Source: Paracraurococcus ruber
GTDB taxonomy: Bacteria; Pseudomonadota; Alphaproteobacteria; Acetobacterales; Acetobacteraceae
DNA length: 64,000 nucleotides
NCBI RefSeq assembly: GCF_004353985.1
Contig: NZ_SMOA01000001.1
Location: 1 to 64,000 of the forward strand
Direction: 5' to 3'
Below are positions 7,739 to 16,674 of the stretch, one piece after another (the stretch's first letter is position 1; each line of letters begins with the position of its first letter). The notes beneath the pieces are model-generated. The model made no database searches, had not been told where the DNA came from, and was given only the letters and a program-made list of their open reading frames with translations. A program made the translations under genes and the position numbers.

Positions 7739-9604
7739 ATGACCGTCCTCGCCATCCGCGACCTCACCCTGCGCATCGCCGGCCGCGCCCTGCTGGAAGG
7801 GGCGGAGCTGGTGGTGGACCCCGGCCGCAAGGTCGGCCTGGTCGGCCGCAATGGCGCCGGCAAGTCCACCCTGCTGAAGGCCATCATCGGCGACCTGGCG
7901 CCGGATGGCGGCGAGATCCGCCTGGCCACGCGGGCGCGCCTCGGCCATGTCGCGCAGGAGGCGCCGGGCGGGCCGGAGACCCTGCTGGAGGTGGTGCTGG
8001 CCGCGGATACCGAGCGCGCCGCCCTGCTGGCCGAGCTGGAAGGGCACCCCGACCCGCACCGGCTGGCCGAGATCCATGAGCGGCTGATCGCCATCCAGGC
8101 CGACAGCGCCCCGGCCCGGGCGGCGACGATCCTCGCCGGCCTCGGCTTCGACGCGGCGGCGCAGGCGCGGCCGATCGCCGAGTTCTCCGGCGGCTGGCGC
8201 ATGCGCGTGGCGCTGGCCCGCGCCCTGTTCCTCGAGCCCGACCTGCTGCTGCTGGACGAGCCGACCAACCATCTCGACCTCGAGGCCACCATGTGGCTGG
8301 AGGGCTGGCTGCAGCGCTTCCCGGGCGCCGCCATCGTCGTCAGCCACGACCGCGGGATGCTGGACCGCTGCGTGGACGCCATCGCCCACCTGGATCGCAG
8401 CAAGATCACCTTCTACCCCGGCGGCTTCGAGAATTTCGTCCGCGTCCGGGCGGAACGGCAGGCGCAGCAGCTCTCCCAGAATGAGAAGCTGACGGCCGAG
8501 CGCGCCCGCATCCAGGCCTTCGTGGACCGCTTCCGCGCCAAGGCGACCAAGGCGCGCCAGGCGCAGTCCCGCCTGAAGGCGCTGGAACGCATGCCGCCGA
8601 TCGAGGCGGTGGTCGAGGACACGGTGACGCGCTTCGCCTTCCCCGAGCCGACCGCGCTGCCGCCGCCCGTGCTGTCGCTGACCCGCGGCAGCGCCGGCTA
8701 TGACGGCCGGACGGTGCTGCAGGGGCTGAACCTGCGGCTGGACCAGGAGGACCGGATCGCCCTGCTGGGCGCCAACGGCAACGGCAAGTCCACCCTGGCC
8801 AAGCTGCTGGCCGGCCGGCTGGCGCCACAGTCCGGGGAGGTCCACCGCGCGCCGAAGCTGCGCGTCGGCTTCTTCGCCCAGCACCAGGCGGAAGAGCTGG
8901 ACCTGCGTGGCACCCCGCTCTCCCACATGCAGGCGGCGTTGCCGCGCGCGACCGAGACGCAGTGCCGCGCCCAGCTCGCCCGGTTCGGCCTGGATGCCGA
9001 CCGGGCGGAGACGCTGATCAGCGCCTGTTCCGGCGGGGAGAAGGCGCGGCTGCTGCTGGCGCTCTGCACGCGGGACGCGCCGCATCTGCTGATCCTGGAC
9101 GAGCCGACCAACCACCTCGACATCGATGCGCGGGAGGCGTTGGTGAAGGCGCTGGCCGAGTTCGGCGGCGCCGTCGTGCTCATCACCCACGACCCGCATC
9201 TGGTGGAGCTGGTGGCGGACCGCCTGTGGCTGGTGGCGGACGGCACGGTGCGCAGCTTCGACGGCGACCTGGACGAGTACCGCGCCCTGCTGGCCGAGCG
9301 CGCCCGGCCGGCGGCGAAGCTGGATGCGGCGCCGACCCGCCGGGACGAGCGGCGCGAGCGGGCCGAGGCACGCGTTGCCGCGGCGCCGCTGCGCGAGCGG
9401 GTGAAGAAGGTGGAAGCCGCGCTGGCGAAGCTGAACGCCGAGGCCGCGACCATCGACGGCGCGCTGACCGACCCGCGGCTCTATGCCAACAACAAGGCGG
9501 ACCTGATCACCCGCGCCACCGCCCGCCGCGCCGCCATCGCGAAGGAGGTGGAGGCGCTGGAGACGGAGTGGCTGGAGCTGCAGGAGAAGCTGGAGGCGGC
9601 GTAG
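7739..9604 (+). CDS. ABC-F family ATP-binding protein (Uup/YheS-like)
   Basis: A 621-residue protein with two ABC ATPase domains and no membrane segment, as in ribosome-associated ABC-F factors. Domain 1 has Walker A GRNGAGKST (36-44), signature FSGGW (149-153) and LDEPTNHLD (172-180). A charged linker (about 235-295) matches the P-site tRNA-interaction motif region. Domain 2 has GANGNGKST (344-352), CSGGEKARL and a second LDEPTNHLD. A lysine/alanine/glutamate-rich coiled coil fills about 535-621, as in Uup and YheS. GGAAGGCGGCGCC precedes the ATG. The likely role is relief of stalled ribosomes or translation quality control; a resistance role is possible but not indicated. Confidence 0.93.
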   Translation: MTVLAIRDLTLRIAGRALLEGAELVVDPGRKVGLVGRNGAGKSTLLKAIIGDLAPDGGEIRLATRARLGHVAQEAPGGPETLLEVVLAADTERAALLAELEGHPDPHRLAEIHERLIAIQADSAPARAATILAGLGFDAAAQARPIAEFSGGWRMRVALARALFLEPDLLLLDEPTNHLDLEATMWLEGWLQRFPGAAIVVSHDRGMLDRCVDAIAHLDRSKITFYPGGFENFVRVRAERQAQQLSQNEKLTAERARIQAFVDRFRAKATKARQAQSRLKALERMPPIEAVVEDTVTRFAFPEPTALPPPVLSLTRGSAGYDGRTVLQGLNLRLDQEDRIALLGANGNGKSTLAKLLAGRLAPQSGEVHRAPKLRVGFFAQHQAEELDLRGTPLSHMQAALPRATETQCRAQLARFGLDADRAETLISACSGGEKARLLLALCTRDAPHLLILDEPTNHLDIDAREALVKALAEFGGAVVLITHDPHLVELVADRLWLVADGTVRSFDGDLDEYRALLAERARPAAKLDAAPTRRDERRERAEARVAAAPLRERVKKVEAALAKLNAEAATIDGALTDPRLYANNKADLITRATARRAAIAKEVEALETEWLELQEKLEAA

Positions 9605-9710
9605 CGGCCCGATCGCCGGCGCGCCTCGGGCGCGGAGGCGTGAATCGGGCCGCCCACTGCATGCCCCGGTCGCCGGCGCACCGCTGGCGCGGCGTCGTGA
9701 ATCCGGCCGC
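9604..9710. repeat. imperfect direct repeats with an inverted repeat between convergent genes
   Basis: Two related 44-base copies (9610-9653 and 9667-9710, offset 57) share TCGCCGGCGC, GGCGCGG, CGTGAAT and GGCCGC blocks. The first copy also forms a hairpin: GCGGCCCGAT (9604-9613) pairs with ATCGGGCCGC (9644-9653), with an inner CGCCTC/GAGGCG pair. It lies between the converging ABC-F and DUF1203 genes and probably acts as a bidirectional terminator. Confidence 0.55.
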
Positions 9711-9732
9711 TCGAACGCTGCCGGCGAAGCCG

Positions 9733-10206
9733 CTACAGCTTCTCCACCGCCGTCAGCAGGCACCCTGGCCGGGCGGTGTGGATGTTGATCCAGCGCGTCC
9801 GCGGATCGGCCAGCGCGCGATCGAGGATCGGGGCGACATCCTTGCCCTCGCTGATGGCGCCAAGGTCGTAGAGGCACATCTCCTCCGCATCATAGCTGCG
9901 GACGGAGACGATGCCGTTGGCCAGCACGATTGGCGCGATCTCGTCCACCGCATCGAAGCGGCCGCAGTCATGCGCATGCAGGAAGATCGGGCTCGGGGTC
10001 CAGTAGACGCCCTGCGGATGCGGCAGGTTGTAGCTGCCGAGCAGCATCTCCTCGCCCGCCTCGCCGAGCCGGAGGCAGTGGCGACAGGGGAAGCCCGGCC
10101 CGTCGACCGGCCGCCGGTGCAGCGGCCGCCCCTGGTCGTCCTGGCCGGTCGCGCGCCAGCGCGCGGCGGTTTCGGCGGCAATGGGACTGCAGCGGAAGCG
10201 TGGCAC
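9733..10206 (-). CDS. DUF1203 domain-containing protein
   Basis: A 157-residue soluble protein that matches the DUF1203 family over its whole length: RRPVDGPGFPCRHCLRLGEA, GSYNLPHPQGVYWTPSPIF and a C-terminal ARPGCL block. The two cysteines in PCRHC could bind metal or be redox active, but no function is established for the family. The start is a GTG at 10206 with GAGGAG seven bases upstream; the longer in-frame extension lacks family similarity. It lies downstream of the ureidoglycolate-lyase-like gene on the same strand, 103 bases away. Confidence 0.85.
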   Translation of the reverse strand: MPRFRCSPIAAETAARWRATGQDDQGRPLHRRPVDGPGFPCRHCLRLGEAGEEMLLGSYNLPHPQGVYWTPSPIFLHAHDCGRFDAVDEIAPIVLANGIVSVRSYDAEEMCLYDLGAISEGKDVAPILDRALADPRTRWINIHTARPGCLLTAVEKL

Positions 10207-10309
10207 GGCGTCTCTCCTCGGGGTGCGGCGCGGAGGATGGCGGCGCCCAACCGACGCCGCCATCCGATCGTTGCTCCGGCAAGCCCGGCCTTCAGCGGTC
10301 CCCGGGCCG

Positions 10310-11020
10310 TCAGGCGGCGACCGAGATGTCCCAGCCGGCGTGGCGATACCAGCGCCGCTCCAGGTCCAGCGGCAACCCGCGCAGCCGCGGGTCGGGCGAT
10401 TGCTGATGCGCCAGCGTGATGTTGGCATGGCTGGTCACCAGCAGCCGCGTGCCGTCGGCGACCGGCATCGGGTTCTCGTGCCAGGTGCCGCGATGCAGCT
10501 GGATGGGCGTGTCGCCCGGCACCCAGAAGGCCCGCAGCGTCTGCGGGGCCGGCAGCCCGTCCTCCTCCGGCGCATCGGGCGCGGCGACCACGGTCAGGAA
10601 GCCCTGCCCCGCCAGCGGGATGAAGGCCTGGCCAAGCTGCTGATGCCGTTCGAGGAAGAGCACGCCGGTCCCGCGCGGCCGCCCTTCCACGATGAACCAT
10701 TCGATCGGCTGGTCGGTCTCGAGTCCTTCGCGGAACAGGTCGAGCGTCGGGCCATAGGTGTTGATCGGCAGCCGCGGCCGGCCTGCGGTGGTGAGCAGCG
10801 TGCCGAAGGGCGCGAAATTCGCCGGCGTCGCGGTTTCGGCGCGCAGCACGCGCGTGCTGTGCACCTCGCGCCGCGTGGCAGGCGGCGCACCAGTCGTGGC
10901 GAAGGCGTTGCCCGCCGGCAGCGCGGGGATGGCGCGTTGTTGCGCCAGGGCCGGCGCCGCGGCCAGCGTGGCGGACAGCGCGCCCAGGGCGCGCCGGGTG
11001 AGGTTCGGGGTGGTCGACAT
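10310..11020 (-). CDS. ureidoglycolate lyase-like (AllA/cupin) protein with signal peptide
   Basis: A 236-residue protein with the ureidoglycolate lyase (AllA) fold signature: FAPFGTLL near the mature start, FLERHQQLGQAFIPL, LRAFWVPGDTPIQLHRGTWHE and a late VTSHANITL. AllA releases glyoxylate and urea from ureidoglycolate in purine breakdown and is normally cytoplasmic. Here a clear export signal precedes the domain (NLTRRALGALSATLAAAPALA, twin arginine), so the protein is predicted to be periplasmic, which is atypical. GGGAG lies seven bases before the ATG. No other allantoin-pathway gene is nearby, so the real substrate may differ. Confidence 0.75.
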   Translation of the reverse strand: MSTTPNLTRRALGALSATLAAAPALAQQRAIPALPAGNAFATTGAPPATRREVHSTRVLRAETATPANFAPFGTLLTTAGRPRLPINTYGPTLDLFREGLETDQPIEWFIVEGRPRGTGVLFLERHQQLGQAFIPLAGQGFLTVVAAPDAPEEDGLPAPQTLRAFWVPGDTPIQLHRGTWHENPMPVADGTRLLVTSHANITLAHQQSPDPRLRGLPLDLERRWYRHAGWDISVAA

Positions 11021-11281
11021 CGGAGTGCTCCCGTCCGGGGTTGAGGACGCGGAACGGGTATCCCGTGATGCCATGTCGCCGCCTTCCGGCCGTTGCGCCT
11101 GCATGACGGCTGCGGCGCAGCAGGGATCGGCCCCGGCGGATGCGGCCTTCGCAGGCCGCCATGAAGCGTCGCGCGGCGGCGCGTCGCGGGCATGGCGGCC
11201 CGGGATCGCCCCGCGGTCGCGCGGCGTTCGCCTGCGCCGGCAAATCGCTATACGCTGCCCCGGTCAGCAGGAGACACGGCG

Positions 11282-11743
11282 ATGAGCGAGGCCAGGCTTG
11301 CCCCCAACATGCCGGACTGGATGGTGCGGCATGCCAACACCTACCTGTCGAGTGGCGGCAAGGAGGGGCATGACTACAGGATCGCCCCGGCCGGCTATGG
11401 GGAGATGGTCGTCCCCGCCCTGCTGCTGACCACCACCGGCCGCAAGTCGGGCGAGAAATTCATCTTCCCTCTCTTCTACGGGAAGGCGGGCGACAGCTAT
11501 GTCATCGTCGCCTCGAAGGGCGGCGCGCCGGAGCATCCCGGCTGGTACCGCAACATCCTTGCGAATCCCGAGGTGGAGATCCAGGTCGGCACCACGAAGC
11601 TGAAGGCGCGCGCCCGCACGGCGTCGGGCGAGGAGCGCGCCGGGCTTTGGCAACTCGCGCTCGGCTTCTGGCCGCCCTATGCCGACTACCAGAAGAAGAC
11701 GGACCGCGAGATCCCGGTCGTGGTGCTCGACCCGCTCGGCTGA
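11282..11743 (+). CDS. deazaflavin (F420)-type nitroreductase family protein, Ddn-like
   Basis: A 153-residue split-barrel protein of the Ddn family (nitroreductase family deazaflavin-dependent oxidoreductase). Seen are LTTTGRKSGEKFIFPLFYG, YVIVASKGGAPEHPGWYRN and NPEVEIQVG, the core of that family. Mycobacterial members use F420 to reduce quinones and nitro compounds; whether proteobacterial homologues use F420 is uncertain. The ATG at 11282 has GGAG eight bases upstream. It converges with the pdxR-type gene. No F420 biosynthesis gene is in the window. Confidence 0.85.
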   Translation: MSEARLAPNMPDWMVRHANTYLSSGGKEGHDYRIAPAGYGEMVVPALLLTTTGRKSGEKFIFPLFYGKAGDSYVIVASKGGAPEHPGWYRNILANPEVEIQVGTTKLKARARTASGEERAGLWQLALGFWPPYADYQKKTDREIPVVVLDPLG

Positions 11744-11768
11744 CGGCGGGCAGCTGGCGCGGGCGGCG

Positions 11769-13178
11769 TCACGCCTCGCGCAGCACCCCGGCCAGCAGGC
11801 GCGCGGCGCGCCGCAGCGCCGCCGGGTCGTGGCCGGAAAAGCCCAGCATCAGGGCCGGCGCCGCGGCCGAGGCGAGGTGCATCGGGCTGACCGGTCGCGC
11901 CACCACGCCGCGCCGCGCGGCGGTTTGCGCCACCGCCACATCCTGCCGTCCCGGCAAGGGCAGCAGCAGCTTCAGCCCCTGGTCCGGCGCCTCGACCTCC
12001 AGCCCCTGCTCGCGCAGCGCCGCCACCAGCGCGTCGCGTGCGGCGCGGTATTGCAGCCGCATCCGCCGCAGATGCTGGGCGAAATGCCCTTCCGCCAGGA
12101 AGTCGGTCACCACGCCCTCGGCCAGGGTCGCCGGGTGCCAGTCGCTGCGCAGCCTCGCCTCGCGCAGCGGCGCCAGCAGCGATGGCGGCAGCACGCAGTA
12201 GCCCAGGCGCAGCCCGGGAAACAGCACCTTGCTGAAGGTGCCGACATAGATCACCCGTCCCGCCTCATCCACGCCCTGCAGGGACGCCAGCGGGCGACCC
12301 GCGTAGCGGAATTCGCTGTCGTAGTCGTCCTCCAGCACGAAGGCGCCGGCGCGCCGCGCCCAGGCCAGAAGCTCCAGCCGCCGCGCCATGGAAAGCACGA
12401 CGCCGAGCGGGTATTGCGCGGACGGCGTCACATAGGCGAGCCGCGCCTCTGGCGCCGCCGCGACACCCGCTGCCACCTGCATCCCCTGCGCATCCACCGG
12501 CACGGGGATCAGGCGGGCGCCGGCCGCCGCCAGCGCGGCGCGCAGCGCGGGATAGCAGGGATCCTCCACCCAGACCGGGTCGCCAGGCCGCACGAGGACG
12601 CGCAGCACCAGGTCGATCGCCTGCTGCGCGCCGGCCGTCACCACCACCTGGTCCGGATCGCAGCGCACCGCCCGGGCGGTGCGGAGATAGGCGGCGATCG
12701 CCTCCCGCAGCGCCCGGCTGCCCTGCGGGTCGCCATAGCCGAACATCGCCGGGTCGGGCGCCGAAAGCCGCCGCAGCGCCAGCGTCCGCCAGACGCGCTG
12801 CGACCGCGCGTCCCAGCCGGTGCGGCCGGTGTTGAAGGGCAGGGCGGAGAACTCGTCCGCTTCCTGCGCAGGCGGGGGCGCGGCCGGCAGGGCGGGCGGG
12901 GCCGCGCGCTCCAGGTCCTCCGGCAGGTCGCGGGAGACGAAGCTGCCGGCGCCGACCCGTCCCTCGATGAAGCCTTCGGCCAGCAACTGGTCATAGGCGG
13001 CGACCACGGTGTTCCGTGCCAGGCCAAGCTGCCCGGCCAGGATGCGGGTCGGCGGCAGCCTGGCCCCCGGCGCCAGCCCGCCGGACAGGATGGCGCCCCG
13101 CAGCCCCAGATAGAGCTGCCGCAGGACCGGCACGCCCGATGCGCGATCGAGCGGCGGCAGGACAGGGTCGAGCGCCAT
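11769..13178 (-). CDS. MocR/PdxR family transcriptional regulator with aminotransferase domain
   Basis: A 469-residue fusion of an N-terminal GntR-type winged helix (about 12-78: PVLRQLYLGLRGAILSG, LPPTRILAGQLGLARNTVV) and a class I aminotransferase-like domain, with the PLP lysine in the GTFSKVLFPGLRLGY segment. Members sense pyridoxal 5'-phosphate or related amines. The gene diverges from a PNPOx-like gene across a 98-base region containing an inverted repeat that is the likely operator, the usual arrangement for PdxR-like regulators. The ATG at 13178 is the first residue aligning with the family. It probably controls itself and the divergent PNPOx/amidase pair. Confidence 0.9.
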   Translation of the reverse strand: MALDPVLPPLDRASGVPVLRQLYLGLRGAILSGGLAPGARLPPTRILAGQLGLARNTVVAAYDQLLAEGFIEGRVGAGSFVSRDLPEDLERAAPPALPAAPPPAQEADEFSALPFNTGRTGWDARSQRVWRTLALRRLSAPDPAMFGYGDPQGSRALREAIAAYLRTARAVRCDPDQVVVTAGAQQAIDLVLRVLVRPGDPVWVEDPCYPALRAALAAAGARLIPVPVDAQGMQVAAGVAAAPEARLAYVTPSAQYPLGVVLSMARRLELLAWARRAGAFVLEDDYDSEFRYAGRPLASLQGVDEAGRVIYVGTFSKVLFPGLRLGYCVLPPSLLAPLREARLRSDWHPATLAEGVVTDFLAEGHFAQHLRRMRLQYRAARDALVAALREQGLEVEAPDQGLKLLLPLPGRQDVAVAQTAARRGVVARPVSPMHLASAAAPALMLGFSGHDPAALRRAARLLAGVLREA

Positions 13179-13181
13179 GCG

Positions 13182-13230
13182 GATTGGACCAGTGAAGAGC
13201 GCCAGGATTGGCCCTCGCGCCGGTCCAATC
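13182..13230. promoter_or_regulatory. candidate MocR/PdxR operator between divergent genes
   Basis: GATTGGACC (13182-13190) and GGTCCAATC (13222-13230) are perfect reverse complements 31 bases apart. A third near copy, GATTGGCCC (13206-13214), lies in direct orientation 24 bases from the first. A mixture of direct and inverted half-sites is what MocR-type dimers usually bind. The first half-site begins only three bases upstream of the regulator ATG, suggesting autorepression. Confidence 0.65.
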
Positions 13231-13276
13231 ATGCGGCTGTAATGTGCGCCTGTCCAACCCGTGTCCCGAGTTCCCG

Positions 13277-14005
13277 ATGCCCGACACCGTCCCGCCATCC
13301 GGCTCCTACCCCGTTTCCGAGCGGAACAAGGTCCGCCGCCTGCACGAAAGGGGCCGCTACGACCGCGAATCGGTCCATGCCATCCTCGATGCCGCGATGC
13401 TCTGCCACATCGCCTATGTCATCGACGGCCAGCCCTACTGCACGCCGACCGCCTTCTGGCGGGAGGACGACCATCTCTACTGGCATGGCTCCTCCGCCAG
13501 CCGGATGCTGCGCAGCCAGAAGGGCGGCGTGGCGGTCTGCCTGACCGTGACGCATCTCGACAGCCTCGTGCTCGCCCGCTGCGGCTTCAACCATTCGGTG
13601 GATTACCGTTCGGCGATGTGCTTCGGCACGGCGCGGATCGTCGAGGACGCGGCGGAGAAGGCGCGCGCCCTCGACGTCATGATCAACCGCTTCTACCCGG
13701 ATCGCGCCGCCACCCTGCGCCAGAGCACCACGCAGGAGCTGAAGGCGACGACCGTCATCGGCATGCGGATCGAGGAGGCCTCGGGCAAGATCCGCAGCAA
13801 GGGCGTGGCCGACGAGGAGGAGGACTATGCCCTGCCGATCTATGCCGCGCGCTTCCCGGTGCGGCAGGTGATCGGCGCGGCGGAGCCCTGCCCGCGCATG
13901 CCGGCCGGCGTGCCCTATCCGGAAGGCCTGGCCGGCTTCACCGATGGCCGGCGGCTGGACGAGATCATGCTGGAGGCGCAGCATCGCCTGTATGGCGAGG
14001 ACTGA
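13277..14005 (+). CDS. pyridoxamine 5'-phosphate oxidase-like FMN-binding protein
   Basis: A 242-residue split-barrel flavoprotein of the PNPOx-like/NimA-related group. Visible are KVRRLHERGRYDRESVHAIL, HIAYVIDGQPYCTPTAFWR and the YWHGSSASRML segment that binds FMN phosphate. It is not canonical PdxH. It diverges from the MocR/PdxR regulator and its last bases overlap the amidase start, so it is probably induced together with the amidase in response to a B6-vitamer or amine signal. The ATG at 13277 is the first family-consistent start; the ribosome site is weak. Confidence 0.85.
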   Translation: MPDTVPPSGSYPVSERNKVRRLHERGRYDRESVHAILDAAMLCHIAYVIDGQPYCTPTAFWREDDHLYWHGSSASRMLRSQKGGVAVCLTVTHLDSLVLARCGFNHSVDYRSAMCFGTARIVEDAAEKARALDVMINRFYPDRAATLRQSTTQELKATTVIGMRIEEASGKIRSKGVADEEEDYALPIYAARFPVRQVIGAAEPCPRMPAGVPYPEGLAGFTDGRRLDEIMLEAQHRLYGED

Positions 14006-15398
14006 GCTGGCGACCGCTTCGGCGGTGGAATTGGCGGCGCTGGTGCGCGTGAAGCGCGCCTCGCCGCTGGAGGTGACGGAGGCGGTGCTGGCGCGCATCG
14101 CCGCCTGGGAGCCGCGGCTGAACGCCTTCGCCGCGCTGGATGCCGACCGCGCGCGCGATGCGGCGAAGGCGGCCGAGGCGGCGGTGACGCGCGGCGCGGC
14201 GCTGGGCCCGCTGCACGGGGTGCCGGTCACCATCAAGGACATCCAGGCGGTGGCCGGCCTGCCGACGCGGCGTGGCTCCCGCCTCTCGGACGCCACGCCC
14301 GCGGCCGCGGATGCGCCGCTGGTCGCGCGGCTGCGCGCGGCCGGCGCCATCATCCTCGGCAAGACCACCAGCACGGAACAGGGCTGGACCGCGGTCAGCC
14401 ATTCGCCGCTGACCGGCGCGACCCACAACCCGTGGCAGCACGGCATGACCGCGGGCGGCTCGTCCAGCGGCGCCGCCGCGCTCTGCGGCGCCGGCTGCGG
14501 GCCGCTGCATCTCGGCACCGACGGCGCCGGGTCCATCCGGCTGCCGGCGCATTTCTGCGGCGCCGTCGGCTTCAAGCCGACCTATGGCCGCGTGCCCTAT
14601 GCGCCGGTGCCGAACAACGGCGCGCTGTCGCATGCCGGGCCCATCGCCCGCAGCGTGGCCGATGCGGCGCTGATGTTCTCCGTCATGGCCGGGCCGCATC
14701 CGCTGGACCACACGACGCTGGGCGAGACCTTCGGGCCGGAAGTGCCGCCGGGCGGGCTGCACGGGCTGCGCATCGCCTACAGCCCGGACCTGGGCCATGC
14801 GAAGGTGGACCCGGAGGTGGCGGCGCTGGTCGCCCAGGCGGTGCGCGCGATGGAAGATGCCGGCGCGCGGGTGGAGCAGGTGACGCCGCCCTGGGGCCCG
14901 GCCGGGCCGGCGCTGGAACGCGACATCTGGGGCGGTGCCATGCGGCCCTTCCTGGCGCGGGACGCGGCCGAGGCGGCACGGATGGATCCTGGCCTGGTCG
15001 CCTGCACCGAGGCGTATCGCGGCTTCTCCTTCATGGATGGCCATGCCGCGCAGGGCCGTCGCTTCGCCTATGCGGCGGCGGTGAATGCCTGGTTCGCCGA
15101 GGCGGGGTTCGACCTGCTGGCGACCCCCAGCGCCTCGGTCGCTGCCTTTCCTGTCGGCCTGCAACGGCCGCCGCATTGGGACCCGCATGACTGGGACTGG
15201 CTGGTCTGGGCGGAATTCTCCTACCCCTTCAACCTCTCGCACGGGCCGGCCATCTCGCTGCCCTGCGGCCGGACCGCGGCGGGCCTGCCGGTCGGCGTGC
15301 AGCTTGCCGGGCCGCGGCTGGCGGATGCGCTCGTGCTGCGCGCCGCGGCCGGATTCCAGGTGGCCGCACCTTTCACGCCGGTCATTGCGCCGACATGA
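13992..15398 (+). CDS. amidase (amidase-signature family)
   Basis: A 468-residue Ser-cisSer-Lys hydrolase. The catalytic lysine is K82 in GVPVTIKDI, the cis-serine lies in GGSSSGAA (155-162) and the nucleophile is S181 in GTDGAGSIRLPA. The family cleaves amide bonds of diverse small molecules; GatA function is unlikely because gatC and gatB are absent. No signal peptide is present. The ATG lies 14 bases inside the preceding PNPOx-like gene, so translation is coupled. An amide formed or exposed after amine metabolism would fit, but the substrate is unknown. Confidence 0.9.
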   Translation: MARTELATASAVELAALVRVKRASPLEVTEAVLARIAAWEPRLNAFAALDADRARDAAKAAEAAVTRGAALGPLHGVPVTIKDIQAVAGLPTRRGSRLSDATPAAADAPLVARLRAAGAIILGKTTSTEQGWTAVSHSPLTGATHNPWQHGMTAGGSSSGAAALCGAGCGPLHLGTDGAGSIRLPAHFCGAVGFKPTYGRVPYAPVPNNGALSHAGPIARSVADAALMFSVMAGPHPLDHTTLGETFGPEVPPGGLHGLRIAYSPDLGHAKVDPEVAALVAQAVRAMEDAGARVEQVTPPWGPAGPALERDIWGGAMRPFLARDAAEAARMDPGLVACTEAYRGFSFMDGHAAQGRRFAYAAAVNAWFAEAGFDLLATPSASVAAFPVGLQRPPHWDPHDWDWLVWAEFSYPFNLSHGPAISLPCGRTAAGLPVGVQLAGPRLADALVLRAAAGFQVAAPFTPVIAPT

Positions 15399-15448
15399 GA
15401 TAGTCGGCCCGGCTGCGCGATGATGCGGTGCTCCCGGAGGATTGCCGC

Positions 15449-16570
15449 ATGAACCGCATCTCCCGCCGCGCGCTGCTGCAGGGCGGCGCCGCCTTCGCCT
15501 GCACCCGCTTCATCCGCGACGCCAGCGGTGCCGAGACGCCGCGCATCCAGGCACCGGAGGTGGACAGCCTTTCCATCCAGGTCGTCACCGATGGCGCGCA
15601 TGACATCTTCATCAGCGGTGCGCAGGTGCCCGGCGTGACGATCGAGCGGGTGCGCGGCTTCGCCGGCCCGCGCGTCAACCGGGCCCTGAAGAGCGAATGG
15701 GGCCTCTCGCTCTGGCTCAGCTCGACCAGGGGGGCGGAGGAGAAACGCCTGCTGCTGGATTTCGGCTGGACCGGCGAGACCATCGGCAACAACCTCGACC
15801 TGCTCGGCCTCGATCCCGCGACGCTGGATGCGCTGGTGGTCAGCCATGGGCATTACGACCATTTCGGCGGGCTGGAAGGCTTCCTAGCGAAGTACCGCGC
15901 CCGGATGAAGCCCGAGATCACGCTCTATCTCGGCGGAGAGGACGCCTTCTGCCAGCGCGTCCTGCCGGCGGGCAACGGCGCCTTCGCCAGCTTCGGCCGG
16001 CTGGACCGATCCCTGCTGGCTGCCGCGCGGGTGACACCGGTGCTGAGCGAGGATCCGTTGGTGATCGAGGGCCATGCCTTCACCACCGGCGCGGTGCCGC
16101 GCGTCAGCCAGGAACGCGTATTGCCCAACAGCTTCGTCGTCTTCGGCCAGCAGGATGGCGCGGGTTGCGACACCGCGAGATATGCGTCGCACCACTTCAC
16201 GCCGGCGGAGCTTGCCGGCCAGCCCATGCCCGACCAGCACCTGCACGAGCACGCCACCTGCTACCACGTGAAGGGGCGCGGCCTGGTCGTCATCACCTCC
16301 TGCGGGCATGGCGGCATCCTGAACACCCTCCGCCGCGCCCGGGCGGTGACCGGCGTGCAGAAGGTGCATGCGCTGGTCGGCGGCTTCCACCTGGCGCCGG
16401 CGACGCCCGACTACCTGAACCGCGTGTTGGCCGAGCTGAAGGAGCAGGACGTGGACTACCTGTTCCCCATGCATTGCAGCGGGCCGAATTTCCTCGAAGC
16501 CGCAAAGCGGGACATGCCCCAGGCGCTGGTGCTCTGCACCACGGGCAGCCGCTTCCTGTTCCGGACGTGA
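15449..16570 (+). CDS. exported metallo-beta-lactamase-fold hydrolase
   Basis: A 373-residue MBL-fold protein with a twin-arginine signal (NRISRRALLQGGAAFACTRF). The metal motif is SHGHYDHFGG, the family HxHxDH, and late histidines occur in LVGGFHLAP and the FPMHCSGPN segment. The arrangement resembles the subgroup related to 7,8-dihydropterin-6-methyl-4-(beta-D-ribofuranosyl)-aminobenzene-5'-phosphate synthase rather than class B beta-lactamases. CCCGGAGG lies eight bases before the ATG. It follows the amidase gene after 50 bases on the same strand. The substrate is unknown. Confidence 0.85.
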   Translation: MNRISRRALLQGGAAFACTRFIRDASGAETPRIQAPEVDSLSIQVVTDGAHDIFISGAQVPGVTIERVRGFAGPRVNRALKSEWGLSLWLSSTRGAEEKRLLLDFGWTGETIGNNLDLLGLDPATLDALVVSHGHYDHFGGLEGFLAKYRARMKPEITLYLGGEDAFCQRVLPAGNGAFASFGRLDRSLLAAARVTPVLSEDPLVIEGHAFTTGAVPRVSQERVLPNSFVVFGQQDGAGCDTARYASHHFTPAELAGQPMPDQHLHEHATCYHVKGRGLVVITSCGHGGILNTLRRARAVTGVQKVHALVGGFHLAPATPDYLNRVLAELKEQDVDYLFPMHCSGPNFLEAAKRDMPQALVLCTTGSRFLFRT

Positions 16571-16674
16571 CATCGCGGCAACACGGGCTGCGGACCATCG
16601 CCATCGTGACCCGGGCGCGATAGGTCCAGTACTGGTGGCCATATCCGGTCGCCCATCACGGGAGGAAGGGCGAC

